Assembly (NCBI GenBank): GCA_021807265.1
Contig: JAKAPH010000009.1
Coordinates: 1-32,528, forward strand
Origin: Actinomycetes bacterium
Lineage (GTDB): Bacteria; Actinomycetota; Acidimicrobiia; Acidimicrobiales; RAAP-2
Direction of reading: 5' to 3'
DNA length: 32,528 bases
Below, piece after piece: positions 15,375 to 22,910 of the stretch (within the stretch, counting starts at the first letter, position 1; the number at the start of each line of letters is the position of its first letter). The notes beneath the pieces are model-generated. The model searched no databases. It was not told the DNA's origin and saw only the letters and a list, made by a program, of their open reading frames with translations. A program made the translations under genes and the position numbers.

Positions 15375-15422
15375 TGAGCGGGCGTCGGGCGGAGTTGCGG
15401 ATTCCCAGCGCCGTCGGCGGTA

Positions 15423-17081
15423 GTGGCGGGTCGGATGACCAACGGGGAGGCGAGTGACGTGTGGGGCGATGAGCCAGTCGCGGTGAGCGATTCCTCGGCG
15501 CTCGTTGCGTCTCGGACCCCGCTGTCCTCTGCGCTTTCGCATCTGAGCTTCTTCGCATTGATGTCCGTGCTGTTCCTTACCTTCCTCGACAACACCGTCG
15601 TCAGCCCCGTGCTGACCAATGTCCAGTCCGAACTGCACGCGGGCGTGCCCCAGCTGCAGTGGGTCGTCGGTGCCTACGCGCTTGCGTTCGCGAGCTTGAT
15701 GCTGGTCAGCGGCTCGCTCGGCGACCTGCTCGGCAGAAAGCCCGTGATGCTGGCCGGCGTCGCGATCTTCATCGCGGGCTCGATACTCAGTGCCATCGCG
15801 CAGGATCCGACGTTTCTCATCGCCGGGCGCATCGTCATGGGTGTCGGCGCCGCGGGGAGCGAACCCGGCACGCTGTCGATGATTCGCCACATCTACCCGG
15901 AGCGTCAGCGCCGCGCCCGCGCCCTGGGCGCGTGGGCGGCGGTGTCGGGACTGGCCCTCGCCGCCGGCCCGGTCATCGGCGGCGTCCTGGTCGGACTCTG
16001 GTCGTGGCGCGCGATCTTCTGGTTCAACGTCCTCTTCGGCGGGGTGGCGTTCGTGGTCGCGCTGGTGGCGCTGCCCAACAAGCCACCCGAGATTCGGGCC
16101 CCGCTCGACGTCGCTGGCTTCACGCTCAGCACAATCGCGCTCGCCACGGCGACGTTCGCCACCATCAGGGCCGAGTCAATCGGCTACGGCGCGTCGTCCA
16201 TCATCGCGCTCTACGTGATCAGCCTGGTGGCGTTCGTCGCCTTTGTCGTGGTGGAGTCTCGGGTGCGCAGCCCCATGATCAACCTTCGCTACTTCGCGCG
16301 CCGAACGTTCCTCGGTGCCAACTTTGTTGCCTTCACGACGTACTTCGCCATCTTCTCCATCTTCTTCTTCGTCGCGCTGTACCTCGAGGTCGTCGTCGGG
16401 GTCGGCGCCTACCGGTTGGCCCTGGACTTCCTGCCGCTGCTCGCGGGGATGGTCGTCGCCTCGCTCTTTTCTGGCCGCTGGGTCGCGAAGACGGGTTCAC
16501 GCACGCCGATGATGGTGGGCAGCATGCTCGCGGCCGCCGGGGTCTTCTTGACCAACCTGGTGATCGGCACCCACGTCGGGCTGGGAACGCTCGGCTGGAC
16601 GATGGGACTCGCGGGCGTCGGGTTCGGCATCGTGGTCGTGCCGGTGACCTCCGACGCGCTCCAGGCCCTGCCCGCCGCGCACTCGGGCATGGCGGCGTCG
16701 ACGGTCAATACCGCCCGCGAGCTCGGCGCCGTGGCGGGCGTGGCGATCCTGGGCTCGATCGTGAACGGGCAGCTGACGGTCCACCTCACCCAGCGGCTCA
16801 TCCAGATCGGGGTACCCGCGTCCTACCGTGCCGAGATCATCGCCGCGCTGACGACCGGGACCATCGGCGCCAAGGCCAAGCAGTATCAAGGTGGAGGCGC
16901 CGCCATTCAGGCCATCATCGACAAGGTGGTTAATGCCGCCTACGGCGCTTTCACCAATGGACTGCACATCGCGCTGCTCGTCGCGAGTGGCCTGATGGTG
17001 GTGTCGGCGCTCACCGCGCTCGTCGGGGGCACCGGTGTCGAGGCGAACCGCGGCGCCGAGGGTTCGGAGGCGCTCGAGTAG
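15423..17081 (+). CDS. MFS transporter, DHA2 (EmrB/QacA) drug-proton antiporter family
   Basis: A 552-residue integral membrane protein predicted to have 14 transmembrane segments after a 40-residue cytoplasmic N-terminus. The first helix region ends in LTFLDNTVVSPVLTNVQSEL, typical of DHA2. Motif A reads SGSLGDLLGRKPVM and antiporter motif C reads LALAAGPVIGGVL. Such proteins export hydrophobic compounds or drugs using the proton gradient. The start is uncertain: GTG 15423 and ATG 15435 are both in frame and neither has a good ribosome-binding site. It lies directly after the secreted neocarzinostatin-fold gene. Confidence 0.88.
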   Translation: MAGRMTNGEASDVWGDEPVAVSDSSALVASRTPLSSALSHLSFFALMSVLFLTFLDNTVVSPVLTNVQSELHAGVPQLQWVVGAYALAFASLMLVSGSLGDLLGRKPVMLAGVAIFIAGSILSAIAQDPTFLIAGRIVMGVGAAGSEPGTLSMIRHIYPERQRRARALGAWAAVSGLALAAGPVIGGVLVGLWSWRAIFWFNVLFGGVAFVVALVALPNKPPEIRAPLDVAGFTLSTIALATATFATIRAESIGYGASSIIALYVISLVAFVAFVVVESRVRSPMINLRYFARRTFLGANFVAFTTYFAIFSIFFFVALYLEVVVGVGAYRLALDFLPLLAGMVVASLFSGRWVAKTGSRTPMMVGSMLAAAGVFLTNLVIGTHVGLGTLGWTMGLAGVGFGIVVVPVTSDALQALPAAHSGMAASTVNTARELGAVAGVAILGSIVNGQLTVHLTQRLIQIGVPASYRAEIIAALTTGTIGAKAKQYQGGGAAIQAIIDKVVNAAYGAFTNGLHIALLVASGLMVVSALTALVGGTGVEANRGAEGSEALE

Positions 17082-17102
17082 GCCGTTAGACTTTGGCGGC
17101 AA

Positions 17103-17753
17103 ATGCGCCTCAGCCACCGAATCCCGACGACGCCATGGCGGGCGGCGTCGACCTGGGGCGTGCAGCCGCGGATGATTGCGCCGCTTTTTACCGGACTCGC
17201 GTTGTTCGGCCTGGGCGAGGGGCTGCTCGTGCTCTCGCACCTGGGCGCGACGCCGTGGACGGTCTTCGCCCAGGGGGTGGCCAAGCACGCAGGGATCTCA
17301 CTGGGGTGGGCGACGGCACTGATCAGCGTCGTGGTGCTCGCCATGTGGTGGCCGCTGCGTGAGCGACCCGGCTTTGGCACGCTGACGAACCTCGCGGTGA
17401 TCGCCGTCGTGCTCGATCTCACCGCGACCTCGATCCCGGCGCCCTCGGGTGAGGTCGTCCGCTGGCTCTTCGTCGCCGGGGCCGTGTTCGCGATCGGCAT
17501 GGGCAGCGCGCTCTACCTGACGACGGGGCTCGGACCGGGCCCCCGAGACGGCTTGATGACCAGTCTGCACCGGCGACTCGGGGTGAGCGTGGTGTACATC
17601 CGCGTCACCTTGGAGATCGCCGTGCTCGTGATCGGGTGGTTCATGGGCGGCACCGTCGGCCTCGGGACGGCGGTGTTCGCCGGAACCATCGGTTTTTCGA
17701 TCGGGGCCTGCCTGCAGGGCCTCGAGTGGATCCTCGCGAAGACGGCGTCGTGA
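17103..17753 (+). CDS. YczE/YitT-like membrane protein
   Basis: A 216-residue membrane protein with about five or six hydrophobic helices. The sequence GLALFGLGEGLLV near the N-terminus and YLTTGLGPGPRDGLMTSLHR in the middle are characteristic of YczE/YitT-like integral membrane proteins, whose function is not established. A TAGACT hexamer 10 nt before the ATG is a promoter candidate. The stop overlaps the start of the LysE-type exporter gene as GTGA (17750-17753), so the two are translated together. Confidence 0.75.
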   Translation: MRLSHRIPTTPWRAASTWGVQPRMIAPLFTGLALFGLGEGLLVLSHLGATPWTVFAQGVAKHAGISLGWATALISVVVLAMWWPLRERPGFGTLTNLAVIAVVLDLTATSIPAPSGEVVRWLFVAGAVFAIGMGSALYLTTGLGPGPRDGLMTSLHRRLGVSVVYIRVTLEIAVLVIGWFMGGTVGLGTAVFAGTIGFSIGACLQGLEWILAKTAS

Positions 17754-18391
17754 TCGCCGGTGACCAACTGGCGACGTTCCTCGTCGCGTCCTTTGCCATC
17801 ATCATCGTTCCGGGTCCGAGCGTGCTCTTCACGCTCGCCCGAGGGGTGGCCTGGGGCCGCAGCGTCGCGGTCCTCACGGTGCTCGGCAACTCGGTGGGCA
17901 CCCTGCTGCTCTCGGTGATCGTCGCCCTCGGCCTCGGGCCGCTGCTCAGCCATTCACACCCCTTTTCAATCGTGCTGCAGCTGGCGGGCGGGTGTTACCT
18001 CGGGTGGCTGGGCGCCGACGCGTTGCGCCATCGCCACGAACATGCGCGCGCCATGACCACGCGCGAAGCGCAACGACCGCACCCGCGCCAGATCGTGCGC
18101 CAGGGGTTCACCGTGGGCATCTTGAATCCGAAGTCGTTGATCTTCTTTGCCGCCGTCTTTCCCCACTTCGTGGAACCCTCGCGAGGCAGCGTGACCGTCC
18201 AGCTGCTCGTGTTCGGCCTCATCTTCAGCGTGATGGCCTTCGCGAGCGACTCGACCTGGGGCGTGATAGCCGGGACCGCGCGCGAGTGGCTGGCCGGCTC
18301 GCCGAGGCGGCTCGTAGCGCTGCGCGCGACGGGCGGCTGCGTGATGATCGTGCTGGGCGCCCTGATCCTCATCAGCGCCATTCGAGGGTAG
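17750..18391 (+). CDS. LysE/RhtB family amino-acid exporter
   Basis: A 213-residue membrane protein with about six transmembrane helices. The N-terminus has IIIVPGPSVLFTLARGVAWG, the hallmark of the LysE/RhtB family, followed by GGCYLGWLGADALR and GFTVGILNPKSLIFFAAVFPHF. Members export amino acids such as homoserine, threonine or lysine; the substrate here cannot be assigned. The GTG start at 17750 overlaps the stop of the YczE-like gene. Confidence 0.88.
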   Translation: MIAGDQLATFLVASFAIIIVPGPSVLFTLARGVAWGRSVAVLTVLGNSVGTLLLSVIVALGLGPLLSHSHPFSIVLQLAGGCYLGWLGADALRHRHEHARAMTTREAQRPHPRQIVRQGFTVGILNPKSLIFFAAVFPHFVEPSRGSVTVQLLVFGLIFSVMAFASDSTWGVIAGTAREWLAGSPRRLVALRATGGCVMIVLGALILISAIRG

Positions 18392-18411
18392 GGAAACGCC
18401 AAACCCCTTCC

Positions 18412-18417
18412 TACACT
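18412..18417 (+). promoter_or_regulatory. -10 element before the ABC exporter
   Basis: TACACT, followed by 7 nt and an ATG at 18425 that opens a four-codon ORF. The main ABC start is 11 nt further on. Confidence 0.4.
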
Positions 18418-18424
18418 CGTCTCC

Positions 18425-18439
18425 ATGGAGCGACGATGA
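18425..18439 (+). other. Four-codon ORF (MERR) overlapping the ABC exporter start
   Basis: ATG GAG CGA CGA TGA lies at leaderless distance from a -10 hexamer, and its stop overlaps the ABC start as ATGA. The same bases hold GGAG 5 nt before the ABC ATG, so they may only serve as a ribosome-binding site. Coding use is unproven. Confidence 0.3.
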
Positions 18440-20304
18440 GCATGCACCCCGGCCGCGCGGGGATGCGGTCACTACAACGCGATCGGTCGCTGCTCGACCA
18501 TCGGATCACGCGCGGCACGCTGCGCCGGGTATTGATCTTTGCGAGGCCGTACCGCCGGATCCTCACGATCTTTCTGACCGCGGTGGTGCTCGAGGCCGTG
18601 GTGGCCTCGGTGTCGCCCCTGGTACTGCGGGCCATCTTCGATATCGGCATCGCCCAACGGCGCGAGGGCGTCATCATCGGGCTCGCCCTGCTCGCGGCGC
18701 TGCTCGCGATCCTTGACGCGATCCTCTCGCTCGCCGATCGGCGCATCTCGGCCACGGTCGGGGAAGGGCTCATCTACGACCTCCGGGCCCGCGTCTACGG
18801 CCACATCCAGCGGATGCCCATCGCGTTCTTCTCGCGCACCCAGACCGGGGCGCTCATCAGTCGACTGAACAATGACGTCATCGGCGCCCAGCAGGCCTTC
18901 ACCGACCTGTTCTCCAACGTCGTGGGTAACGTCGTGCTCGTCACCTTGATCCTCGTCACCATGTTCTTCCTCAGCTGGCAGATCACCCTGGTGGCCCTGG
19001 TACTGCTGCCGGTCTTCCTGATACCCGCGCGACTCGTGGGACGCCGGCTCGGGACCCTGTTTCACCGCGGGATGGAGCTCAACGCCGAGATGAATATGGT
19101 GATGACCGAGCGCTTCAACGTCGCCGGCGCGATGGTGGTCAAGCTCTTCGGCCGCCCTGACGACGAGCTCCGCACGTTCCGGCACCGGGCCGGTGAAGTC
19201 CGCGACATGGGTGTCCGACAGGCGACCTACCAGCGCTTCTTCTTCGTCGCGCTCGGGTTGACGGCCTCACTCGCCACCGCATTCGCCTATGGCTTCGGCG
19301 GGGTCGCGGTCTTGCGCGGCACGCTCGGGATCGGCACGGTGGTGGCGCTGACCATGTACGTGACGCGTCTCTACGGCCCACTCACCCAGCTGTCGAACCT
19401 CAACATCGACTACGTCTCGGCCATGGTCAGCTTCGAACGCCTCTTCGAGGTGCTCGACCTCGAGCCGATGATCGCCGAGAGCCCCGACGCGGTCGCTATT
19501 CCCGAGGGGCCCGTGACGCTGCGCTTCGACCACGTGTCGTTCTCCTACCCGGGCGCGGACGAGGTGTCGCTCGCCTCGCTCGAGGCGGTCGCCGTGCTCG
19601 ACGCCACGGCGCGCACGCCGGTCCTGCACGACGTGAGTTTTGAGGTGGCGCCAGGCACGATGACCGCGCTCGTCGGTCCCAGTGGCGCCGGCAAGACGAC
19701 GATCTCGCTGCTGGTCTCGCGGCTCTACGACGTGGACGAGGGGCGCATCACCATAAACGGCCTCGACCTGCGCGACGTCACCGTGGCGTCGCTCAACTCG
19801 ACCATCGGGGTGGTGACCCAGGACCCGCACCTCTTCCACGACACCCTGGCGGCGAACCTGCTCTTCGCGCGACCCGAGGCGACCGAGAGCGAACTCGAGG
19901 CGGCGCTGCGATCGGCGCAGGTCTGGAACCTCGTCTCGACGTTGCCCCAGGGTCTCGACACCGTGGTGGGTGAGCGGGGCTACCGACTGTCGGGCGGTGA
20001 GAAGCAGCGCGTGGCACTGGCCCGGCTCCTCTTGAAGTCCCCGCACCTGGTCGTGCTCGACGAGGCGACGGCGCACCTGGATTCTGAGAGCGAGGCGGCC
20101 GTCCAGCGCGCGCTCGACTCGACGATGGCCGATCGCACGTCACTCGTCATCGCGCACCGACTCTCCACGGTGCGAAACGCCGACCAGATCCTCGTGGTCG
20201 ACGGCGGGACCATCGTCGAGCGCGGCACGCATCGCGAACTGCTCGAGCACGGGCGGCTGTACCGCGTGCTCTACGAGACGCAGTTCGCGGACCAGGCGGC
20301 TTAA
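18436..20304 (+). CDS. ABC exporter, fused membrane and ATPase domains
   Basis: A half-transporter of 622 residues. Residues about 35-330 form the six-helix type I exporter domain (SRTQTGALISRLNND is the typical first cytoplasmic region). The ATPase domain has Walker A GPSGAGKTT at 414-422, the Q-loop VVTQDPHLF, the signature LSGGEKQR from 518, Walker B LVVLDEATAHLD and the switch histidine IAHRLSTV; all catalytic residues are present. It should act as a homodimer exporting lipid or drug. A 16-residue insertion with SLASLEAVAVLDA before Walker A is slightly unusual. The stop TAA shares TTAA with the convergent fabI stop. Confidence 0.92.
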   Translation: MSMHPGRAGMRSLQRDRSLLDHRITRGTLRRVLIFARPYRRILTIFLTAVVLEAVVASVSPLVLRAIFDIGIAQRREGVIIGLALLAALLAILDAILSLADRRISATVGEGLIYDLRARVYGHIQRMPIAFFSRTQTGALISRLNNDVIGAQQAFTDLFSNVVGNVVLVTLILVTMFFLSWQITLVALVLLPVFLIPARLVGRRLGTLFHRGMELNAEMNMVMTERFNVAGAMVVKLFGRPDDELRTFRHRAGEVRDMGVRQATYQRFFFVALGLTASLATAFAYGFGGVAVLRGTLGIGTVVALTMYVTRLYGPLTQLSNLNIDYVSAMVSFERLFEVLDLEPMIAESPDAVAIPEGPVTLRFDHVSFSYPGADEVSLASLEAVAVLDATARTPVLHDVSFEVAPGTMTALVGPSGAGKTTISLLVSRLYDVDEGRITINGLDLRDVTVASLNSTIGVVTQDPHLFHDTLAANLLFARPEATESELEAALRSAQVWNLVSTLPQGLDTVVGERGYRLSGGEKQRVALARLLLKSPHLVVLDEATAHLDSESEAAVQRALDSTMADRTSLVIAHRLSTVRNADQILVVDGGTIVERGTHRELLEHGRLYRVLYETQFADQAA

Positions 20305-21080
20305 CCCATCGAGTGGGCGCCACCGTCGACGTGGATGATCGAGGCGGTGGTGAGCCGCATGAGCGGCGAGAGCAGCGCGACGGTCGTGTCGGCGACGGCG
20401 CTGGCGTCGTGCACGTCCCAGCCGAGGGGCGCTCGCTCGCCCCAGGTGTCTTCGAAGTGCGAGAAGCCCGGGATCGACTTCGCGGCGACCGTGCGGATCG
20501 GGCCGGCCGCGACCATGTTGACGCGAATGCGATCGGGTCCGACCTCGCGGGCGAGGTAGCGGCCGAGTGACTCCAGCCCGGCCTTCATGACCCCCATCCA
20601 GTCATAGAGCGGATAGGCGCGCGAGGCGTCAAAGTCGAGCGACACCACCGACGCGCCGCCGCGCGCGGTGCTCGCCTGCAGGAGCGGGCGGAAGGCGCCG
20701 ACCAGCGTGGCCAGGGAGTACGTCGAAATGTGCATCGCGGTGGCGACGTCCTCGAAGGGGGCGACGAACATGCCCGAGCCGAGGCACGACGGCGGGGCGT
20801 AGCCGATGGCGTGTACCAGGCCGTCGAGGCGGCCGAAGCGTTCGCCCACCGCGTCCACCGCGGCACGAACCTGGTCGGGTTCGGTCACGTCGAGTTCGAC
20901 AACGTCGCCGACGTCGCCGAGCTTGCGCACGGTGCGCTTGGTCAGTGACAGGCCGCGTCCCGCGCCGGTGATGATCACCTCAGCCCCCTCGGCCAGCGCG
21001 TGCTCGGCGATGCGATAGGCGAGGGAGTCGTCGGTCAGCACACCGGTGATCAGGATTCGATGATTCGTGAGCAGGCCCAT
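20301..21080 (-). CDS. fabI: Enoyl-[acyl-carrier-protein] reductase, InhA-like
   Basis: An NADH-dependent enoyl-ACP reductase of 259 residues that carries out the last step of each fatty-acid elongation cycle. It begins GLLTNHRILITGVLTDDSLA and continues with LDVTEPDQV, LDGLVHAIGYAP, the active-site segment SRAYPLYDWMGVMKAGLES (Tyr-x6-Lys), RVNMVAAGPIRT and IIHVDGGAHSMG, aligning closely with mycobacterial InhA. I chose ATG 21080 because homology starts there; the open frame extends far upstream but only antisense to npdG. TACGCT precedes the ATG by 6 nt. It converges on the ABC exporter with stops overlapping in TTAA. Confidence 0.92.
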   Translation of the reverse strand: MGLLTNHRILITGVLTDDSLAYRIAEHALAEGAEVIITGAGRGLSLTKRTVRKLGDVGDVVELDVTEPDQVRAAVDAVGERFGRLDGLVHAIGYAPPSCLGSGMFVAPFEDVATAMHISTYSLATLVGAFRPLLQASTARGGASVVSLDFDASRAYPLYDWMGVMKAGLESLGRYLAREVGPDRIRVNMVAAGPIRTVAAKSIPGFSHFEDTWGERAPLGWDVHDASAVADTTVALLSPLMRLTTASIIHVDGGAHSMG

Positions 21081-21085
21081 CTTGT

Positions 21086-21092
21086 TAGCGTA
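21086..21092. promoter_or_regulatory. Symmetric bidirectional -10 element between fabI and npdG
   Basis: TAGCGTA gives TAGCGT on the plus strand and TACGCT on the minus strand. The minus-strand hexamer is 6 nt before the fabI ATG (leaderless); the plus-strand hexamer serves npdG with a leader of about 20 nt carrying AAGG. Confidence 0.5.
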
Positions 21093-21116
21093 GTTCCAGC
21101 ACTTCGAAGGACGGTG

Positions 21117-21773
21117 ATGATGGACGGCACGATCGGGATTATCGGTGGCACGGGACCGGCGGGGCGCGGCGTCGCCGCGCGCCTGGCCAAGGCCGGCTAC
21201 GACGTGGTGATCGGGTCGCGTGACGCCGGGCGCGCCGCCGAGGTGGTCGGTGCGATGGCCGCACCGAGCGAAGGATCGATTCGCGGGCTGTCCAATGATG
21301 ACGCGGCGCTGGCGGACGTGGTGATCGTGGCCACGCCGTGGGACTCGGCGGTCGCGACCGTGAAGGCGCTGCGCGACCAGCTGGCGGGCAAGATCGTCAT
21401 CTCCATGGTGAACGCGCTCGTGCGCGAGGGCCGTGAGCTCGTGCCGATCTACCCGTCGCGTGGCTCGATGGCCGGCCAGCTCGCCACGGTCCTGCCGGCG
21501 AGCCGTTTGGTCGGGGCCTTTCACCACCTGCCCGCCGCGCAGATGGAGGATCTCGCGAGCGGCCTCGACGCGGACGTGGTGGTGTTCGGCGACGACGCAC
21601 CGTCGCGCGAGGTCGTGGCAGCACTGATCAACGAGATGCCGGGCCTGCGCAGTGTGGTCGCGGGCACGATGTCCCTCGCCGGGGCGGTCGAGGCCTTCAC
21701 GGCGGTGTGCGTATCGATCAACATCCGCCACAAGGCCCACTCCTACGTGAAGCTCGAAGGGCTCGGGAACTGA
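21117..21773 (+). CDS. npdG: F420-dependent NADP reductase (NpdG)
   Basis: A 218-residue Rossmann-fold oxidoreductase that transfers hydride between NADP(H) and the deazaflavin coenzyme F420. It begins with GTIGIIGGTGPAGRGVAARLA and VVIGSRD, the NADP-binding motif with serine and arginine for the 2'-phosphate; later marks are VATPWDSAV, VGAFHHLPA and the helical C-terminus SINIRHKAHSYV. It implies that the organism makes F420. ATG 21117 has AAGG 6 nt upstream; 21114 (GTG) and 21120 are in-frame alternatives. The stop overlaps the mshC start as TGATG. Confidence 0.85.
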   Translation: MMDGTIGIIGGTGPAGRGVAARLAKAGYDVVIGSRDAGRAAEVVGAMAAPSEGSIRGLSNDDAALADVVIVATPWDSAVATVKALRDQLAGKIVISMVNALVREGRELVPIYPSRGSMAGQLATVLPASRLVGAFHHLPAAQMEDLASGLDADVVVFGDDAPSREVVAALINEMPGLRSVVAGTMSLAGAVEAFTAVCVSINIRHKAHSYVKLEGLGN

Positions 21774-22894
21774 TGCACCTCTACGACACCGCGCGACGCG
21801 GGGTCTTCCCGCTCGAGGTCGGTCCGACCGTGACGATGTACAGCTGTGGGATCACGCCCTACGACGCCGCCCACCTCGGCCACGCCTACGTCTACCTGAC
21901 CTTTGACGTACTGCAGCGGCGAATGCGCGACGCGGGCTACGACACGCGCTGCGTGCGCAACGTGACTGACGTCGACGACGACATCCTGCGCAAGTCGCGC
22001 GAGCTCGGCGTGCACTATTTGGACTTGGCCGCCGAGGAGATGGCGATCTTCGAGCGCGACATGCAGCTGCTGAACCTGCTGCCGTGCTTCACCGAGCCGC
22101 GCGCGACCGGGGCGATCCCCGAGATCCTCACGCTGATCGGCGAGACCTTCGACCAGGGGCTGGCCTACGAGGTCGACGGGTGGGTCTACTTCGAGGTCGC
22201 GAAGTTCCCGCGCTTCGGTCAGGTGAGCCACGAGTCGCGCGAGTCGATGCTGGAGTTGGCCGCCATCCACGGCGGGCGGCCCGAGGACCCGCGCAAGCGC
22301 GACCCGCTCGACTTCGTGCTGTGGCAGCCGTCCCTCGGCGACGAGCCGGCCTGGGAGTCGCGGTGGGGAGCCGGTCGGCCCGGCTGGCACATCGAGTGCT
22401 CGGCGCTGTCGCTGCGCGACCTCGGCGAGACCGTCGACGTGCACGGTGGCGGTCGCGACCTCGCCTTCCCGCACCACGAGTGCGAGGCCGCCCAGTCCGA
22501 GTCGGTGACCGGCGCGCCCTTCGTGAAGCACTGGCTCCACGTCGGCCTGGTCGGGTTGCACGGCACCAAGATGTCCAAGTCCCTGGGCAACCTCGTCTTC
22601 GTCTCCGAGCTCGTGCGCCGCGCCGATCCGAGCTCGGTGCGTCTCGCCCTGCTCGACCAGCACTACCGCACCGACTGGGAGTGGCGCGACGAGTTGCTGC
22701 TGCGCGCCCAGTCGCGGCTGGCGACGTGGTCGTCGACGTTGACGGCTGGTCGCGCGGGCGCGCTGATCGATGACGTGCGCGCGGCGCTCGACGACGACTT
22801 GAACACGCCCGCCGCACTGAGTCTTATCGACGATGCGGCCCACGCCGGCTACAACGTCGCCCCGGCCGCGACGTTGCTCGGCGTTACGCTGTAG
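21773..22894 (+). CDS. mshC: Mycothiol ligase MshC (cysteine:GlcN-Ins ligase)
   Basis: A 373-residue class I tRNA-synthetase-like ligase that joins cysteine to glucosaminyl-inositol using ATP, the penultimate step of mycothiol synthesis. MYSCGITPYDAAHLGHA (zinc ligand Cys25, HIGH-like motif) is the MshC form; cysteinyl-tRNA synthetases have CGPT. Other marks are NVTDVDDD, RPGWHIECSAL, GGGRDLAFPHHE and KMSKSLGN. It ends in LLGVTL, where mycobacterial MshC also ends, without the anticodon-binding domain of CysS. Length is a little below the usual 410. Translation is coupled to npdG. Confidence 0.88.
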   Translation: MHLYDTARRGVFPLEVGPTVTMYSCGITPYDAAHLGHAYVYLTFDVLQRRMRDAGYDTRCVRNVTDVDDDILRKSRELGVHYLDLAAEEMAIFERDMQLLNLLPCFTEPRATGAIPEILTLIGETFDQGLAYEVDGWVYFEVAKFPRFGQVSHESRESMLELAAIHGGRPEDPRKRDPLDFVLWQPSLGDEPAWESRWGAGRPGWHIECSALSLRDLGETVDVHGGGRDLAFPHHECEAAQSESVTGAPFVKHWLHVGLVGLHGTKMSKSLGNLVFVSELVRRADPSSVRLALLDQHYRTDWEWRDELLLRAQSRLATWSSTLTAGRAGALIDDVRAALDDDLNTPAALSLIDDAAHAGYNVAPAATLLGVTL

Positions 22895-22910
22895 CCAACG
22901 AAAGGGAGTC

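Noticed and set aside
18472-19185. Antisense frames along the ABC exporter
   Set aside because: Asp/Glu/His-rich translations typical of reverse-complemented GC-rich genes.
21081-21740. Upstream extension of the fabI frame
   Set aside because: Antisense to npdG, low-complexity Arg/His-rich translation, and the InhA-like N-terminus is at 21080.
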